Of a DNA stretch of 64,000 nt, positions 17,756 through 26,488 are shown piece after piece. Where the stretch lies: contig CAVPNW010000018.1 of assembly GCA_963706875.1 (NCBI GenBank), positions 107,879 to 171,878 on the forward strand, in the 5' to 3' direction. Positions within the stretch are counted from its first letter, which is position 1, and each line of letters begins with the position of its first letter. Position numbers and translations under genes: made by a program. This stretch comes from Prado023 sp963706875. GTDB taxonomy: Bacteria > Actinomycetota > Actinomycetes > S36-B12 > CAIYMF01. The notes beneath the pieces were generated by a model. It did not search any database and was not told the DNA's origin. It saw only the letters and a list, made by a program, of their open reading frames with translations.

Positions 17756-18835
17756 TCAGCTGTCGATCTCGCCGGCGATGAACTGCTCGACCTTGAGCTT
17801 GCAGATGTCGTCCGCGTACTGCTCCGGCGGGGACTTCATGAAGTAGCTCGACGCGCTCAGGATCGGGCCGCCGATGCCGCGGTCCTTGGCGATCTTCGCC
17901 GCGCGCAGCGCGTCGATGATCACACCGGCCGAGTTCGGGGAGTCCCAGACCTCGAGCTTGTACTCCAGGCTCAGCGGCACGTCGCCGAACGCCCGGCCCT
18001 CGAGGCGCACGAACGCCCACTTGCGGTCATCGAGCCAGGCCACGTAGTCCGAGGGACCGATGTGGATGTTGCGCGGCTCGATCTTGCCCTCCATCTGGGA
18101 GGTGACCGACTGGGTCTTGGAGATCTTCTTGGACTCGAGGCGATCGCGCTCGAGCATGTTCATGAAGTCCATGTTGCCGCCGACGTTGAGCTGGTAGGTC
18201 CGGTCGACGGTGACGCCGCGGTCCTCGAACAGCCTGGTCAGCACGCGGTGGGTGATGGTGGCGCCCACCTGGCTCTTGATGTCGTCGCCGACGATCGGGA
18301 CACCGGCATCCGCGAACTTCTTGGCCCACTCCGGCGTGCCGGCGATGAACACGGGAAGCGCGTTGACGAACGCGACCTTGGCGTCGATGGCGCACTGCGC
18401 GTAGTACTTCGCGGCCTGCTCCGACCCGACGGGCAGGTAGCAGATCAGGACGTCGACCTTGTTCTCCAGGAGGCTGGCGACGATGTCCACCGGCTCCTCG
18501 TCGGACTCGGTCACCATCTCGCGGTAGTACTTGCCCAGGCCGTCGAGGGTGTGGCCGCGCGACACGGTCACGCCCGACGGGGGCACGTCGCAGATCTTGA
18601 TGGTGTTGTTCTCGCTGGCCACGATGGCGTGGGCGAGGTCCTGGCCGACCTTCTTGGCATCGACGTCGTACGCGGCCACGAACTCGATGTCGCGGACGTG
18701 GTAGTCGCCGAACTTGACGTGCATGAGACCCGGCACACGGTCGTTGACGTCCGCGTCCTTGTAGTACTCAACACCCTGCACGAGGGAGGAGGCGCAGTTG
18801 CCCACGCCCACGATGGCCACACGAATGGCACCCAT
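17756..18835 (-). CDS. ino1: inositol-3-phosphate synthase
   Basis: This enzyme of 359 residues has a Rossmann start (IRVAIVGVGNCASSLVQG) and the conserved GDDIKSQVGATITHR and NVGGNMDFMNM segments of actinobacterial Ino1. It converts glucose 6-phosphate to inositol 1-phosphate in the cytosol, for phosphatidylinositol and mycothiol. I chose ATG at 18835 (MGAIRVAIVG) because an AAGGAAG ribosome site lies just upstream. It follows the PadR-type gene by 14 bases, as in mycobacteria (Rv0046c-Rv0047c), so the two are probably co-transcribed. Confidence 0.95.
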   Translation of the reverse strand: MGAIRVAIVGVGNCASSLVQGVEYYKDADVNDRVPGLMHVKFGDYHVRDIEFVAAYDVDAKKVGQDLAHAIVASENNTIKICDVPPSGVTVSRGHTLDGLGKYYREMVTESDEEPVDIVASLLENKVDVLICYLPVGSEQAAKYYAQCAIDAKVAFVNALPVFIAGTPEWAKKFADAGVPIVGDDIKSQVGATITHRVLTRLFEDRGVTVDRTYQLNVGGNMDFMNMLERDRLESKKISKTQSVTSQMEGKIEPRNIHIGPSDYVAWLDDRKWAFVRLEGRAFGDVPLSLEYKLEVWDSPNSAGVIIDALRAAKIAKDRGIGGPILSASSYFMKSPPEQYADDICKLKVEQFIAGEIDS

Positions 18836-18849
18836 CTGATCTTCCTTTC

Positions 18850-19488
18850 TCACCCGCGGGCTGGCGAGCGACGCGGCCCGGCCCCGGTATCTCCGGATTG
18901 GTTCTTGGACGCGTCGGCGGATCCTTCGCGCCGTCCTTGGTTCTCGTTGTCGATCAACTCGTTGAGCCAGCGCACCTCGCGCTCGACACCCTCCAGGCCA
19001 TGGCGCTGCAGGGCCTGCGTGTAGGTGTCCAGCCGCTCGCGGTTGCGAGCGGTCGAGGCGGCCAGGTTGGCCCGGCGTTCCTCCATCCGGCTGCGCCGAC
19101 CCTCGAGGATGCGCACGCGCACCTCAGCCGGGGTGCTGCCGAAGAAGGCCATGTGCACGCCGAACGCCTCGTCCTCCCATGCCTCAGGACCGGTGCGCGA
19201 GACGAGCTCGGCGAACCTGTCCTTGCCGTCGGCGGTGAGCTCGTAGACGATCTTCGCGCGTCGGCCCGAGAGGACCGGAGCGCTTGCGTCCGCGGCACCC
19301 GCCTCGGCGATCAGACCGCGGTCGAGCAGGTCCTTGAGCGCCGGGTAGAGCGAGCCGTAGGAAATGGCACGGAACGTCCCCATCACCGCGTTGAGCCGCT
19401 TGCGCAGCTCGTAGCCGTGCATGGGGGCGTCCTGGAGAAGGCCGAGGATCGCGAACTCGAGCACTGCGCTGCGGCGAGTGGCTGCCAT
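18850..19488 (-). CDS. PadR-family transcriptional regulator
   Basis: This protein of 212 residues has an N-terminal winged helix with the PadR signature (LEFAILGLLQDAPMHGYELRKRLN and SYGSLYPALKDLLDRGLI). A C-terminal helical dimerisation region follows. It is directly upstream of ino1 and shares its strand. A near-perfect inverted repeat (19528-19550) lies 40 bases before its start and is a likely operator, implying autoregulation and control of ino1. Confidence 0.9.
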   Translation of the reverse strand: MAATRRSAVLEFAILGLLQDAPMHGYELRKRLNAVMGTFRAISYGSLYPALKDLLDRGLIAEAGAADASAPVLSGRRAKIVYELTADGKDRFAELVSRTGPEAWEDEAFGVHMAFFGSTPAEVRVRILEGRRSRMEERRANLAASTARNRERLDTYTQALQRHGLEGVEREVRWLNELIDNENQGRREGSADASKNQSGDTGAGPRRSPARG

Positions 19489-19527
19489 CGCGGAGTACCG
19501 TCCTCTCACTGCCCTGGAGTTACGAAC

Positions 19528-19550
19528 CGATGTATCGAGTTGATACATCG
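19528..19550. promoter_or_regulatory. probable PadR operator (inverted repeat)
   Basis: A perfect 9-bp inverted repeat, CGATGTATC and GATACATCG with the 5-base spacer GAGTT, contains the ATGT...ACAT ends typical of PadR sites. It lies between the divergent padR and CoA-transferase genes and is AT-richer than its surroundings. Binding by the adjacent regulator is inferred. Confidence 0.65.
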
Positions 19551-19722
19551 AATAATGTACCTGACGCGCAGGCGACGCGCAAATGACACGCCGGGTTCAC
19601 CGGGCGGCCACTCGGGCAGACGCCCCGGGAGGGACCCCCAGCCGGAGCAGGGGACCAATGACCGCCGCACCCGGGCCCTCCGGACCACCTCGGGAGAGCG
19701 CGACCACGCAAGAATGCCACCC

Positions 19723-20958
19723 ATGACCCTGCATGCCACGGCCGAGTCCCTTGCTGCCATCCTCGAGTCGCTCCCGCCGAACCCCCGCGTCGTCGCCTCC
19801 GGCAACTTCGCCAGCCCGCGCACGGCTCTGGCCCTGTTCGATGCACACCTGGCCGAGTGGCGGCTCTGGACGCTGAACCCCCAGCCGGGCCTGCCCGACC
19901 GTGTTGGGATCACCCCGGAGACCTCCTTCGTCGGCGCCGGGATGCGCAAGAACCCGCGGCTGCACTATGTGCCCTGCCGGCTGAGCCTGGTCCCGGCCCT
20001 GTTCTCCCGGGCGATGCCGCCGGACGTGGTGCTGCTGCACACCTCGATGCCGCGGCACGGCGTGGTGAGCCTGGGAATCGAGGTCAACGTGATGCCCGCC
20101 GCCATCGAGGCCTGCCGGGCCCGCGGTGGCAAGGTCATCGCCCAGGCCAACCCCAGCATGCCGTTCACCTACGGTGACGCGATCGTGCCCCTGAGCTCGA
20201 TCGACGTGCTGTTCGAGGCCGACGAGCCACTCACGGTCGCCGCCCAGGGGACCCTGGACGACACCTCGCGCGAGATCGGCGACCGCATCGCGGCACGGAT
20301 CAAGGACGGCTCCACCCTGCAGATGGGGATCGGCGCCGTGCCCGATGCCGTCCTGACCGCCCTGTCCAACCGCAAGGGCCTGCGGTTCTGGACCGAGATG
20401 TTCTCCGACGGCGTCCTGGCCCTGGACAAGGCCGGGGCCCTGGACCCGGATGCTGCCCTGGCGGTGTCGTTCCTCTTCGGCTCACAGGAGCTCTACGACT
20501 GGATCGACGGCAACCCGCGCGTGCGCATGGTCCGGACCGAGGCCAGCAACGACCCCGGGCTGATCGCCCAGCAGCCGCTGATGACCTCGGTGAACTCCGC
20601 GCTGCAGGTGGACCTCTTCGCCCAGGCGAACGCCTCGCGCATCAACGCCCGGATCTACTCCGGGTTCGGCGGCCAGACGGACTTCATCGTCGGCGCCCTG
20701 CACGCCCCGGGCGGCCAGGCGTTCATCGCCCTGCGCTCGTGGCACCCCAAGGCCAACGTCTCCACGATCGTGCCGCTGCTCGACGAGCCGGTGACCTCCT
20801 TCCAGCACACCGCCGTGGTCACCGAGCAGGGGGTCGCCGAGATCTGGGGCCGCTCGCAGGACGAGCAGGCGCGCAACCTGATCACCCAGGCCGCGCACCC
20901 GGACGTGCGCGAGGAGCTGTTCGAGGAGGCCGAGAACCTCGGCCTGCGCGTGAGCTGA
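19723..20958 (+). CDS. acetyl-CoA hydrolase/CoA-transferase family protein
   Basis: This protein of 411 residues matches the acetyl-CoA hydrolase/4-hydroxybutyrate CoA-transferase family. Segments include QMGIGAVPDAVL, FWTEMFSDGVL, SGFGGQTDFIVGA and the C-terminal TEQGVAEIWGRS. The family glutamate is likely in the TEMFSDG region. It would hydrolyse acetyl-CoA or transfer CoA between carboxylic acids. It is divergent from padR-ino1. The start is uncertain between ATG 19714 and ATG 19723; neither has a strong ribosome site. Confidence 0.85.
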   Translation: MTLHATAESLAAILESLPPNPRVVASGNFASPRTALALFDAHLAEWRLWTLNPQPGLPDRVGITPETSFVGAGMRKNPRLHYVPCRLSLVPALFSRAMPPDVVLLHTSMPRHGVVSLGIEVNVMPAAIEACRARGGKVIAQANPSMPFTYGDAIVPLSSIDVLFEADEPLTVAAQGTLDDTSREIGDRIAARIKDGSTLQMGIGAVPDAVLTALSNRKGLRFWTEMFSDGVLALDKAGALDPDAALAVSFLFGSQELYDWIDGNPRVRMVRTEASNDPGLIAQQPLMTSVNSALQVDLFAQANASRINARIYSGFGGQTDFIVGALHAPGGQAFIALRSWHPKANVSTIVPLLDEPVTSFQHTAVVTEQGVAEIWGRSQDEQARNLITQAAHPDVREELFEEAENLGLRVS

Positions 20959-21027
20959 CACCGCCGGGGCGCCCTGGCGCACTCCCACCGCACTGGCTGG
21001 AACTGACCGGCGGGCTGGGCGACCCAG

Positions 21028-22701
21028 TCAGCTGCCGGAGCCGGGCCCGCCGGTCGCGTCCTCGGCACCGACCGCTGCGGCCTCCACGTCGTCCTCGCGG
21101 CGCCCGACCGGCTTGGGCAGGGCCAGGGTGGCCAGCAGGCCGAGGAAGACGAACCCACCAGCCACGTAGGCGGTGATCTGGACGGAGTCCGCGAAGGCCT
21201 GGGAGGCAGCCGACTGGACCTCAGGGCTCCCCGGCGGCTGGTCCAGGCTCGGGATGACGGTGCCTGCGGTGCTCTCGACGAGGTCGGCCACCTCCTGGGC
21301 CTGGGCCGTCGGGACTCCGACCTCCTCGACATGGGCTGCGGTCTGGGAGTTCAGGGTGACGAACAGGACCGTGCCGAGGACTGCCGTGCCCATGGCGGCA
21401 CCGATCTGGCGTGCGGTGCTCTGGGTGCCGGAGGCCTGACCGCTCTGGCGCACCGGGACGTCGGCGAGGATCAGTCCGGTGAGCTGGGCGCTGGCGTACC
21501 CGACGCCCATGCCGTAGATGATCAGCCAGAACGCCATCACCCAGCCTGACGTGGTCGGGGAGATCGTTGCACCGAGTCCGACGATGCCGATCACCTCGAG
21601 GCCCATGCCCATCCGGGCAACGAACCGGGCACCGTACTTGTTCGCCAGCGAGGCCGCCGTCGGGGCGGACACGAACGAGCCGATCGCCAGGGTCGCCAGT
21701 AGCGCTCCTGCGCCCAGCGCGGTGTACCCCAGGACGCTCTGCAGGAACAGCGGGAGCGAGAACAGGATGCCGAACTCGCCGAGGCTGACGATCAGCGCGG
21801 CGACCGAGCCCAGGCCGAACGTAGCGATGCGGAACAGCGTGAAGTCGATCAGCGCCGACTTCCCCGCGCGCGTGCGCCGGGTCTCGACGAAGTACAGGAC
21901 CAGCAGGCACAGCAGCCCCGCCACCAGCGCGATGAGGACCGGGGAGATCGCACCGGCGGCGTAGTCGCGGCCGAACAGGCTGGAGTCCTCCTCGACGCGG
22001 ATCCACCCGTAGTTGCGGCCCTCGATCAGCCCGAAGACGATCAGGCCGATCCCCAGCGCCGAGAGGATGGCGCCCCCGACATCGAGGCCCTGGGTGTCCC
22101 CGGGGTCCTTGCTCTCCGGCACGTAGCGCAGGGCGCCGACGATGACGACGATCCCGATCGGGACGTTGATCCAGAACGCCCAGGTCCAGGAGAAGTTGGT
22201 GGTGAGGTATCCGCCGACCAGCGGGCCCAGCGCGGCCATGCCGCCGATGATCGAGCCGTAGATGGCGAAGGCGATGTTGCGCGCCCTGCCTGCGTAGAGC
22301 GAGTTGACCAGGGACAGCGACGAGGGCGACATCATCGCCCCGCCGATCCCCTGCAGGGCCCGGGCGGTGATCAGGTGCTCGCCGGACTGCGAGGACGCGG
22401 CGTAGATGCTGGCCAGGACGAACACCAGGGCGCCGAGGGTGAAGATCCGCCGCCGACCGACCCGGTCGCCCACCCGGCCGAACACGATCAGCAGCGCCGC
22501 GAAGGTCAGTGAGTAGACCGCGTTGACCCACTCGGCGTCGATCGAGCTCAGGCCCAGGTCGGCAATCATCGAGGGCAGCGAGACGTTGACGATCGTCGCG
22601 TCCATGATGATCAGGGCCGTGCCCATCCCGATGAAGATCATCGGGATCCACCCGTGCGCGGGCTTCTCGATCGGGGTGGCGGGGCTCACTGCAGCAGTCA
22701 C
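21028..22701 (-). CDS. MFS transporter, DHA2 (14-segment drug exporter) family
   Basis: This protein of 557 residues has DHA2 features. The first membrane segment ends MDATIVNVSLPSM, followed by FGRVGDRVGRRRIF (motif A) and RALQGIGGAMMSPSSLSLVNS (motif C region). About 14 membrane segments are visible. Relatives export drugs or other amphipathic compounds using the proton gradient. I chose the GTG at 22701 because the frame upstream is not protein-like. No local regulator is adjacent, so its substrate is unknown. Confidence 0.85.
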   Translation of the reverse strand: MTAAVSPATPIEKPAHGWIPMIFIGMGTALIIMDATIVNVSLPSMIADLGLSSIDAEWVNAVYSLTFAALLIVFGRVGDRVGRRRIFTLGALVFVLASIYAASSQSGEHLITARALQGIGGAMMSPSSLSLVNSLYAGRARNIAFAIYGSIIGGMAALGPLVGGYLTTNFSWTWAFWINVPIGIVVIVGALRYVPESKDPGDTQGLDVGGAILSALGIGLIVFGLIEGRNYGWIRVEEDSSLFGRDYAAGAISPVLIALVAGLLCLLVLYFVETRRTRAGKSALIDFTLFRIATFGLGSVAALIVSLGEFGILFSLPLFLQSVLGYTALGAGALLATLAIGSFVSAPTAASLANKYGARFVARMGMGLEVIGIVGLGATISPTTSGWVMAFWLIIYGMGVGYASAQLTGLILADVPVRQSGQASGTQSTARQIGAAMGTAVLGTVLFVTLNSQTAAHVEEVGVPTAQAQEVADLVESTAGTVIPSLDQPPGSPEVQSAASQAFADSVQITAYVAGGFVFLGLLATLALPKPVGRREDDVEAAAVGAEDATGGPGSGS

Positions 22702-22786
22702 GAGGGCGCAGCCTACTGCCGAGCCTGTGCATCCGGCGGCGGGGCAGCGTCCGGAGACTGGGACAGGCCGCAACCCGGGACAGCAG

Positions 22787-22817
22787 GACGCCCCCGGGCT
22801 GCTCGCCTGGGGGCGTC
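22787..22817 (-). terminator. hairpin downstream of tRNA-Leu
   Basis: A 9-bp inverted repeat (GACGCCCCC and GGGGGCGTC) lies 8 bases past the 3' end of the minus-strand tRNA. It probably terminates that transcript. Confidence 0.6.
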
Positions 22818-22824
22818 TCCTGGG

Positions 22825-22908
22825 TGCGCGAGGGGGGAGTTGAACCCCCACACCCTTTCGAGTACACGGACCTGAACCGTGCGCGTCTGCCTATTCCGCC
22901 ACTCGCGC
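22825..22908 (-). tRNA. tRNA-Leu (anticodon CAG)
   Basis: Read on the minus strand this 84-base gene folds with acceptor arms GCGCGAG and CTCGCGC plus discriminator A. It has the long variable arm of a class II tRNA and the anticodon loop TTCAGGT. The CCA tail is not encoded. It decodes CUG, a major leucine codon in this GC-rich genome. Confidence 0.93.
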
Positions 22909-22988
22909 ATCACCACGCCACATCGGCATGACAACGCCCACAAGCGTACCGGGGTCGCCCACCGGCGGCCAAATCGCGGCGGCCGGGC

Positions 22989-24821
22989 TCAGGTGGGCTG
23001 GATTCCCGCAGCCTCCGCGATGACACGGGTGTACTCGGCCGCACCCTTGCCGGTCAGGTGGACCCCGTCCTTGACCATGTAGTCGCGGTGATCCTTCGAG
23101 GCCTTCGCCCAGTCGGCCACCGTCACGTTGGGGTAGTCCTTGGCGACGTCCGCGATGAGCGCGTTGTTGGGCTTCATCCACGCCCGGGGGACCCGGACGT
23201 TGACCAGGACCACCTTCTGGGCACCCGACAGCCCGTCGAGCATCCCGCGCAACTGCTCCTCGGTCACGATGCCGTTGTTCCCGACATGCAGGATGACGGT
23301 GTCTCGCAGCTGGCCGCTGCTCACCTGGCTGGTGATCGCCGTCAGGACGTCGGCAGCCTGGGTGGCGACCTTGGCGTGCAGGTCCAGGTTGAACGTGTCG
23401 TTCTCGAGTGCGCCTGAGGCCCCGAGCATCACCGAGTCGCCGAAGGCCGTCACCTTGGCACGGGGATCCCGGCCCTCCGCTGCAGCCATCCGGGCGAAGT
23501 CAATCTCCAGAGGCGCGCGGGCCGGGGCCAGTGCCGCGAACTGCTCGGCGGTCATGCCACCGGCCGCGGCAGCCGGAGCCGGTGCGGTGACGACCCGGAA
23601 GCCGGTGAACACGACCACGACCGCGACGGCCGCCACGGAGGCGATCAGCGCCGGGCTCCGCTGCGGCAGGTCGCCGTCCCGAACACGTCGCCAGCCGCGG
23701 GCCAGGGCCCCCCGGCGGACCGGCATCTCCAGGTAGCGGTAGCTCAGCTCGGCGACGCCGAGGAGCAGGACCAGGCGCAGGACCAGGGCCGGGATCCCGT
23801 CCACCGGGATGTCGACCCCCGGTCGGGTGACCAGGAACAGGGGCCAGTGCCACAGGTAGATCCCGTAGGAACGTTCACCGATCCACCGCATCGGCCGCAC
23901 CCCGAGCCACGTGCCGAACAGCACACCCCGGTGGCTGGCCGCAGCCACGACCACGGCCGAGACGAGGGCCACCACGAGGAACCCGCCGCGGTAGAGGAAC
24001 GTCGAGAACTCCCCGAGCCTCGTGAACATGAGGACCAGCAGGAGCAGACCCGCGACCCCGGCAACGGTGATCACCGTCCGAGCCTGGCGGGGCAGGACCG
24101 GCGACGTGCGCCCCGGCCGCCAGACGACCGCCAGGGCGGCCCCGACGAAGACCCCCATCGCGTGCGTGTCGGTGCCGAAGTACAGCCGGCTGGGGTCGGC
24201 CGCGCCCGGCATGTCGCCGACGAACGAGCCGATGGTCATGGCCAGCGTCGAGAGCAGGGCCCCGCCGAGCGCGACGAGCCCCACGGCGCGCGCCCCGCGC
24301 CAGCGATACGCGAGCAGGGCGATCGCTGGCCAGAAGATGTAGAACTGCTCCTCGACCGCCAGCGACCACAGGTGCTTGAGCATCGGCGGCCGGCCGATGA
24401 ACTCGAAGTACGAGGTGTCGGTGAAGATGGCCAACCAGTTGGAGTAGTAGAACAGCGCGCCGGGCAGGTCGCGGCGGAAGGCCGCGGCCCCGTCATAGGC
24501 GACCGTGGCCACCAGCAGGGCGGTCACGCCCAGCACCGCGAAGAGGGCGGGCAGCAGCCGCCGGGCGCGGCGGATGTAGAAGTTCTTGAAGTCGATCCCC
24601 CCGGTGCGGTCGAGCTCGACCAGCAGCAGCGAGGTGATCAGGAAGCCGGAGAGGACGAAGAACACGTCCACGCCGAGGAATCCGCCGGGGATCCACGCGA
24701 CGTCGGCGTGGTAGAGGACCACCGCGATCACGGCGACCGCGCGCAGGCCGTCGAGTCCCACGAGGTGGGGCAGTGCCGGACGTCTGACGGTGCGGCGCTG
24801 CCGGGTGAGAGTCCCGGACAT
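22989..24821 (-). CDS. OafA-type membrane acyltransferase with SGNH domain
   Basis: The N-terminal half is an acyltransferase-3 domain: GLDGLRAVAVIAVVLYH, GGFLGVDVFFVLSGFLIT, RRARRLLPALF and about ten membrane segments. The C-terminal ~200 residues are an extracytoplasmic SGNH hydrolase-like domain, with TAFGDSVMLGA, HVGNNGIV and the KDGVHLTGKG catalytic Asp-x-x-His block. Proteins of this build O-acetylate cell-wall or surface glycans. The length is 610 residues from ATG 24821, which follows AAGGAA. The target glycan is unknown. Confidence 0.9.
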   Translation of the reverse strand: MSGTLTRQRRTVRRPALPHLVGLDGLRAVAVIAVVLYHADVAWIPGGFLGVDVFFVLSGFLITSLLLVELDRTGGIDFKNFYIRRARRLLPALFAVLGVTALLVATVAYDGAAAFRRDLPGALFYYSNWLAIFTDTSYFEFIGRPPMLKHLWSLAVEEQFYIFWPAIALLAYRWRGARAVGLVALGGALLSTLAMTIGSFVGDMPGAADPSRLYFGTDTHAMGVFVGAALAVVWRPGRTSPVLPRQARTVITVAGVAGLLLLVLMFTRLGEFSTFLYRGGFLVVALVSAVVVAAASHRGVLFGTWLGVRPMRWIGERSYGIYLWHWPLFLVTRPGVDIPVDGIPALVLRLVLLLGVAELSYRYLEMPVRRGALARGWRRVRDGDLPQRSPALIASVAAVAVVVVFTGFRVVTAPAPAAAAGGMTAEQFAALAPARAPLEIDFARMAAAEGRDPRAKVTAFGDSVMLGASGALENDTFNLDLHAKVATQAADVLTAITSQVSSGQLRDTVILHVGNNGIVTEEQLRGMLDGLSGAQKVVLVNVRVPRAWMKPNNALIADVAKDYPNVTVADWAKASKDHRDYMVKDGVHLTGKGAAEYTRVIAEAAGIQPT

Positions 24822-24951
24822 GACGGTTCCTTCCTGCAGCGCCCCGGCTCGACCCTGCCGCGGTGCCTGGACACATTGAACCCCACGGGTCCGACATCGC
24901 CGGGGAGGTCGGCCCACGCGGGCGGCGCGTCGCGGATCAGCCCGTGGCGAA

Positions 24952-24973
24952 CGCCGCCCTCCTCAGGGCGGCG
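24952..24973 (-). terminator. hairpin downstream of cca
   Basis: A 9-bp perfect inverted repeat (CGCCGCCCT and AGGGCGGCG, loop CCTC) lies about 20 bases after the stop codon of the minus-strand cca gene. It overlaps the edge of an 18-bp direct repeat (GCGGCCTCAGGCTGGA unit) that runs to about 25006. Confidence 0.55.
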
Positions 24974-24994
24974 GCCTCAGGCTGGACGGCGGCC

Positions 24995-26452
24995 TCAGGC
25001 TGGAGTCCGGCCCGCCCACCACCGACGCAGCTCCTGCTCGGCACGCTCACGACCCAGGGGCCCCTCGTCGAGGCGCCGTTCCATGAGCCATCGGTAGGCC
25101 TGGCCGACCTCACGACCGGGACCGATCCCCAGGATCCCCATGATCTCGTTGCCGTCGAGGTCGGGCCGGATGGAGGCGAGCTCCTCGGCCTCGGCGAGCA
25201 CCTCGATGCGCTGCTCGAGGCCGTCATAGGTGCGCCGCAGGGCTGCGGCCTTGCGCGGGTTGCGGGTGGTGCAGTCCGCGCGCGTCAGCTTGTGCAGCTG
25301 GGCCAGCTGGTCCCCCGCGTCGCGGACGTAGCGGCGCACCGCCGCGTCGGTCCACTCGCCGCTGCCGTAGCCGTGGAAGCGCAGGTGCAGCTCGACCAGG
25401 TTGGCGACCTCGTCGACGACGGCCTTGGGGTAGCGCAGGGCGGTCAGCCGCCTGCGCGTGAGCTTGGCACCCACGACCTCGTGGTGGTGGAAGCTCACCC
25501 GACCGCCCTGCTCGAAGCGCCGGGTGCGCGGCTTGCCGATGTCGTGCAGCAGGGCGGCCAGGCGCAGGACGAGGTCCGGTGGGCAGGTGGGCTCGTGCGA
25601 GGTCTCCAGGTCGATGGCCTGGTCCAGCACGATCAGGGAGTGCTCGTAGACGTCCTTGTGCCGGTGGTGCTCGTCGATCTCCAGGCGCAGGGCCGGCAGC
25701 TCGGGCAGCACGTGATCGGCCAGGCCGGTGTCGACCATCAGCTCGAGGCCCATCCGGGGCACCTCGGCGAGCATCAGCTTCGACAGCTCGTCGCGGACCC
25801 GTTCCGCGGACACCATCGTGATCCGCTCGGCCATGGCGGTCATCGCCGCCAGGACCTCCGGGGCGACCGACACGCCCAGCTGTGCAACGAACCGTGCTGC
25901 CCGCATCATCCTCAACGGGTCGTCGGCGAAGGACTCCTCGGGCGTGGCGGGCGTGCGCAACGCGTGGGCCGCGAGGTCGGACAACCCATCGAAGGGATCC
26001 ACGAACGCGCGGTCGGGAAGCGTCACCGCCATCGCGTTGATCGTGAAGTCCCTGCGGCGGAGGTCCTCGAGCAGGGAGTCGCCGTAGGTCACCTCAGGCT
26101 TGCGCGTGGAGCGGTCGTACGCGTCGCTGCGGTAGGTCGTGATCTCGAAGCTGTGCTCGCCGCGGCGCGCCCCCACAGTGCCGAACTCGATCCCGATGTC
26201 CCACACGGCATCGGCCCAGCCCTCGAGCACGGCCAGTGTCTGCTCCGGAAGCGCCGAGGTGGCCAGGTCGAGGTCCACGTGCCGCCCGAGCAGGACCGCA
26301 TCGCGCACGGAACCACCCACGAGGGCGACCTCGTGACCGGCCGCGGTCATCCGTCCGGCCAGGTCGACGAGTTCCGGGATCTCGTCGAGCAGGTCATCGA
26401 TGCGCATGCGGCTCGCAGCTGCGAGCGCCGCGCGGGGAGGGACGTCGGGCAC
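24995..26452 (-). CDS. cca: CCA-adding tRNA nucleotidyltransferase
   Basis: This 485-residue protein has a class II nucleotidyltransferase head (ALVGGSVRDAVLLG, and HVDLDLATSA with the catalytic Asp pair), the RRDFTINAMA segment and the DDPLRMMRAARFVAQLG neck. A C-terminal HD domain follows (LAALLHDIGKPRTR, HHHEVVGA). It adds or repairs the 3' CCA of tRNA; the tRNA genes in this window lack an encoded CCA. It is divergent from the NUDIX gene, matching mycobacterial Rv3907c-Rv3908. Confidence 0.92.
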   Translation of the reverse strand: MPDVPPRAALAAASRMRIDDLLDEIPELVDLAGRMTAAGHEVALVGGSVRDAVLLGRHVDLDLATSALPEQTLAVLEGWADAVWDIGIEFGTVGARRGEHSFEITTYRSDAYDRSTRKPEVTYGDSLLEDLRRRDFTINAMAVTLPDRAFVDPFDGLSDLAAHALRTPATPEESFADDPLRMMRAARFVAQLGVSVAPEVLAAMTAMAERITMVSAERVRDELSKLMLAEVPRMGLELMVDTGLADHVLPELPALRLEIDEHHRHKDVYEHSLIVLDQAIDLETSHEPTCPPDLVLRLAALLHDIGKPRTRRFEQGGRVSFHHHEVVGAKLTRRRLTALRYPKAVVDEVANLVELHLRFHGYGSGEWTDAAVRRYVRDAGDQLAQLHKLTRADCTTRNPRKAAALRRTYDGLEQRIEVLAEAEELASIRPDLDGNEIMGILGIGPGREVGQAYRWLMERRLDEGPLGRERAEQELRRWWAGRTPA

Positions 26453-26488
26453 GGGCCGATAGCCTACGCGGCCGCTATCCTGACCAGC

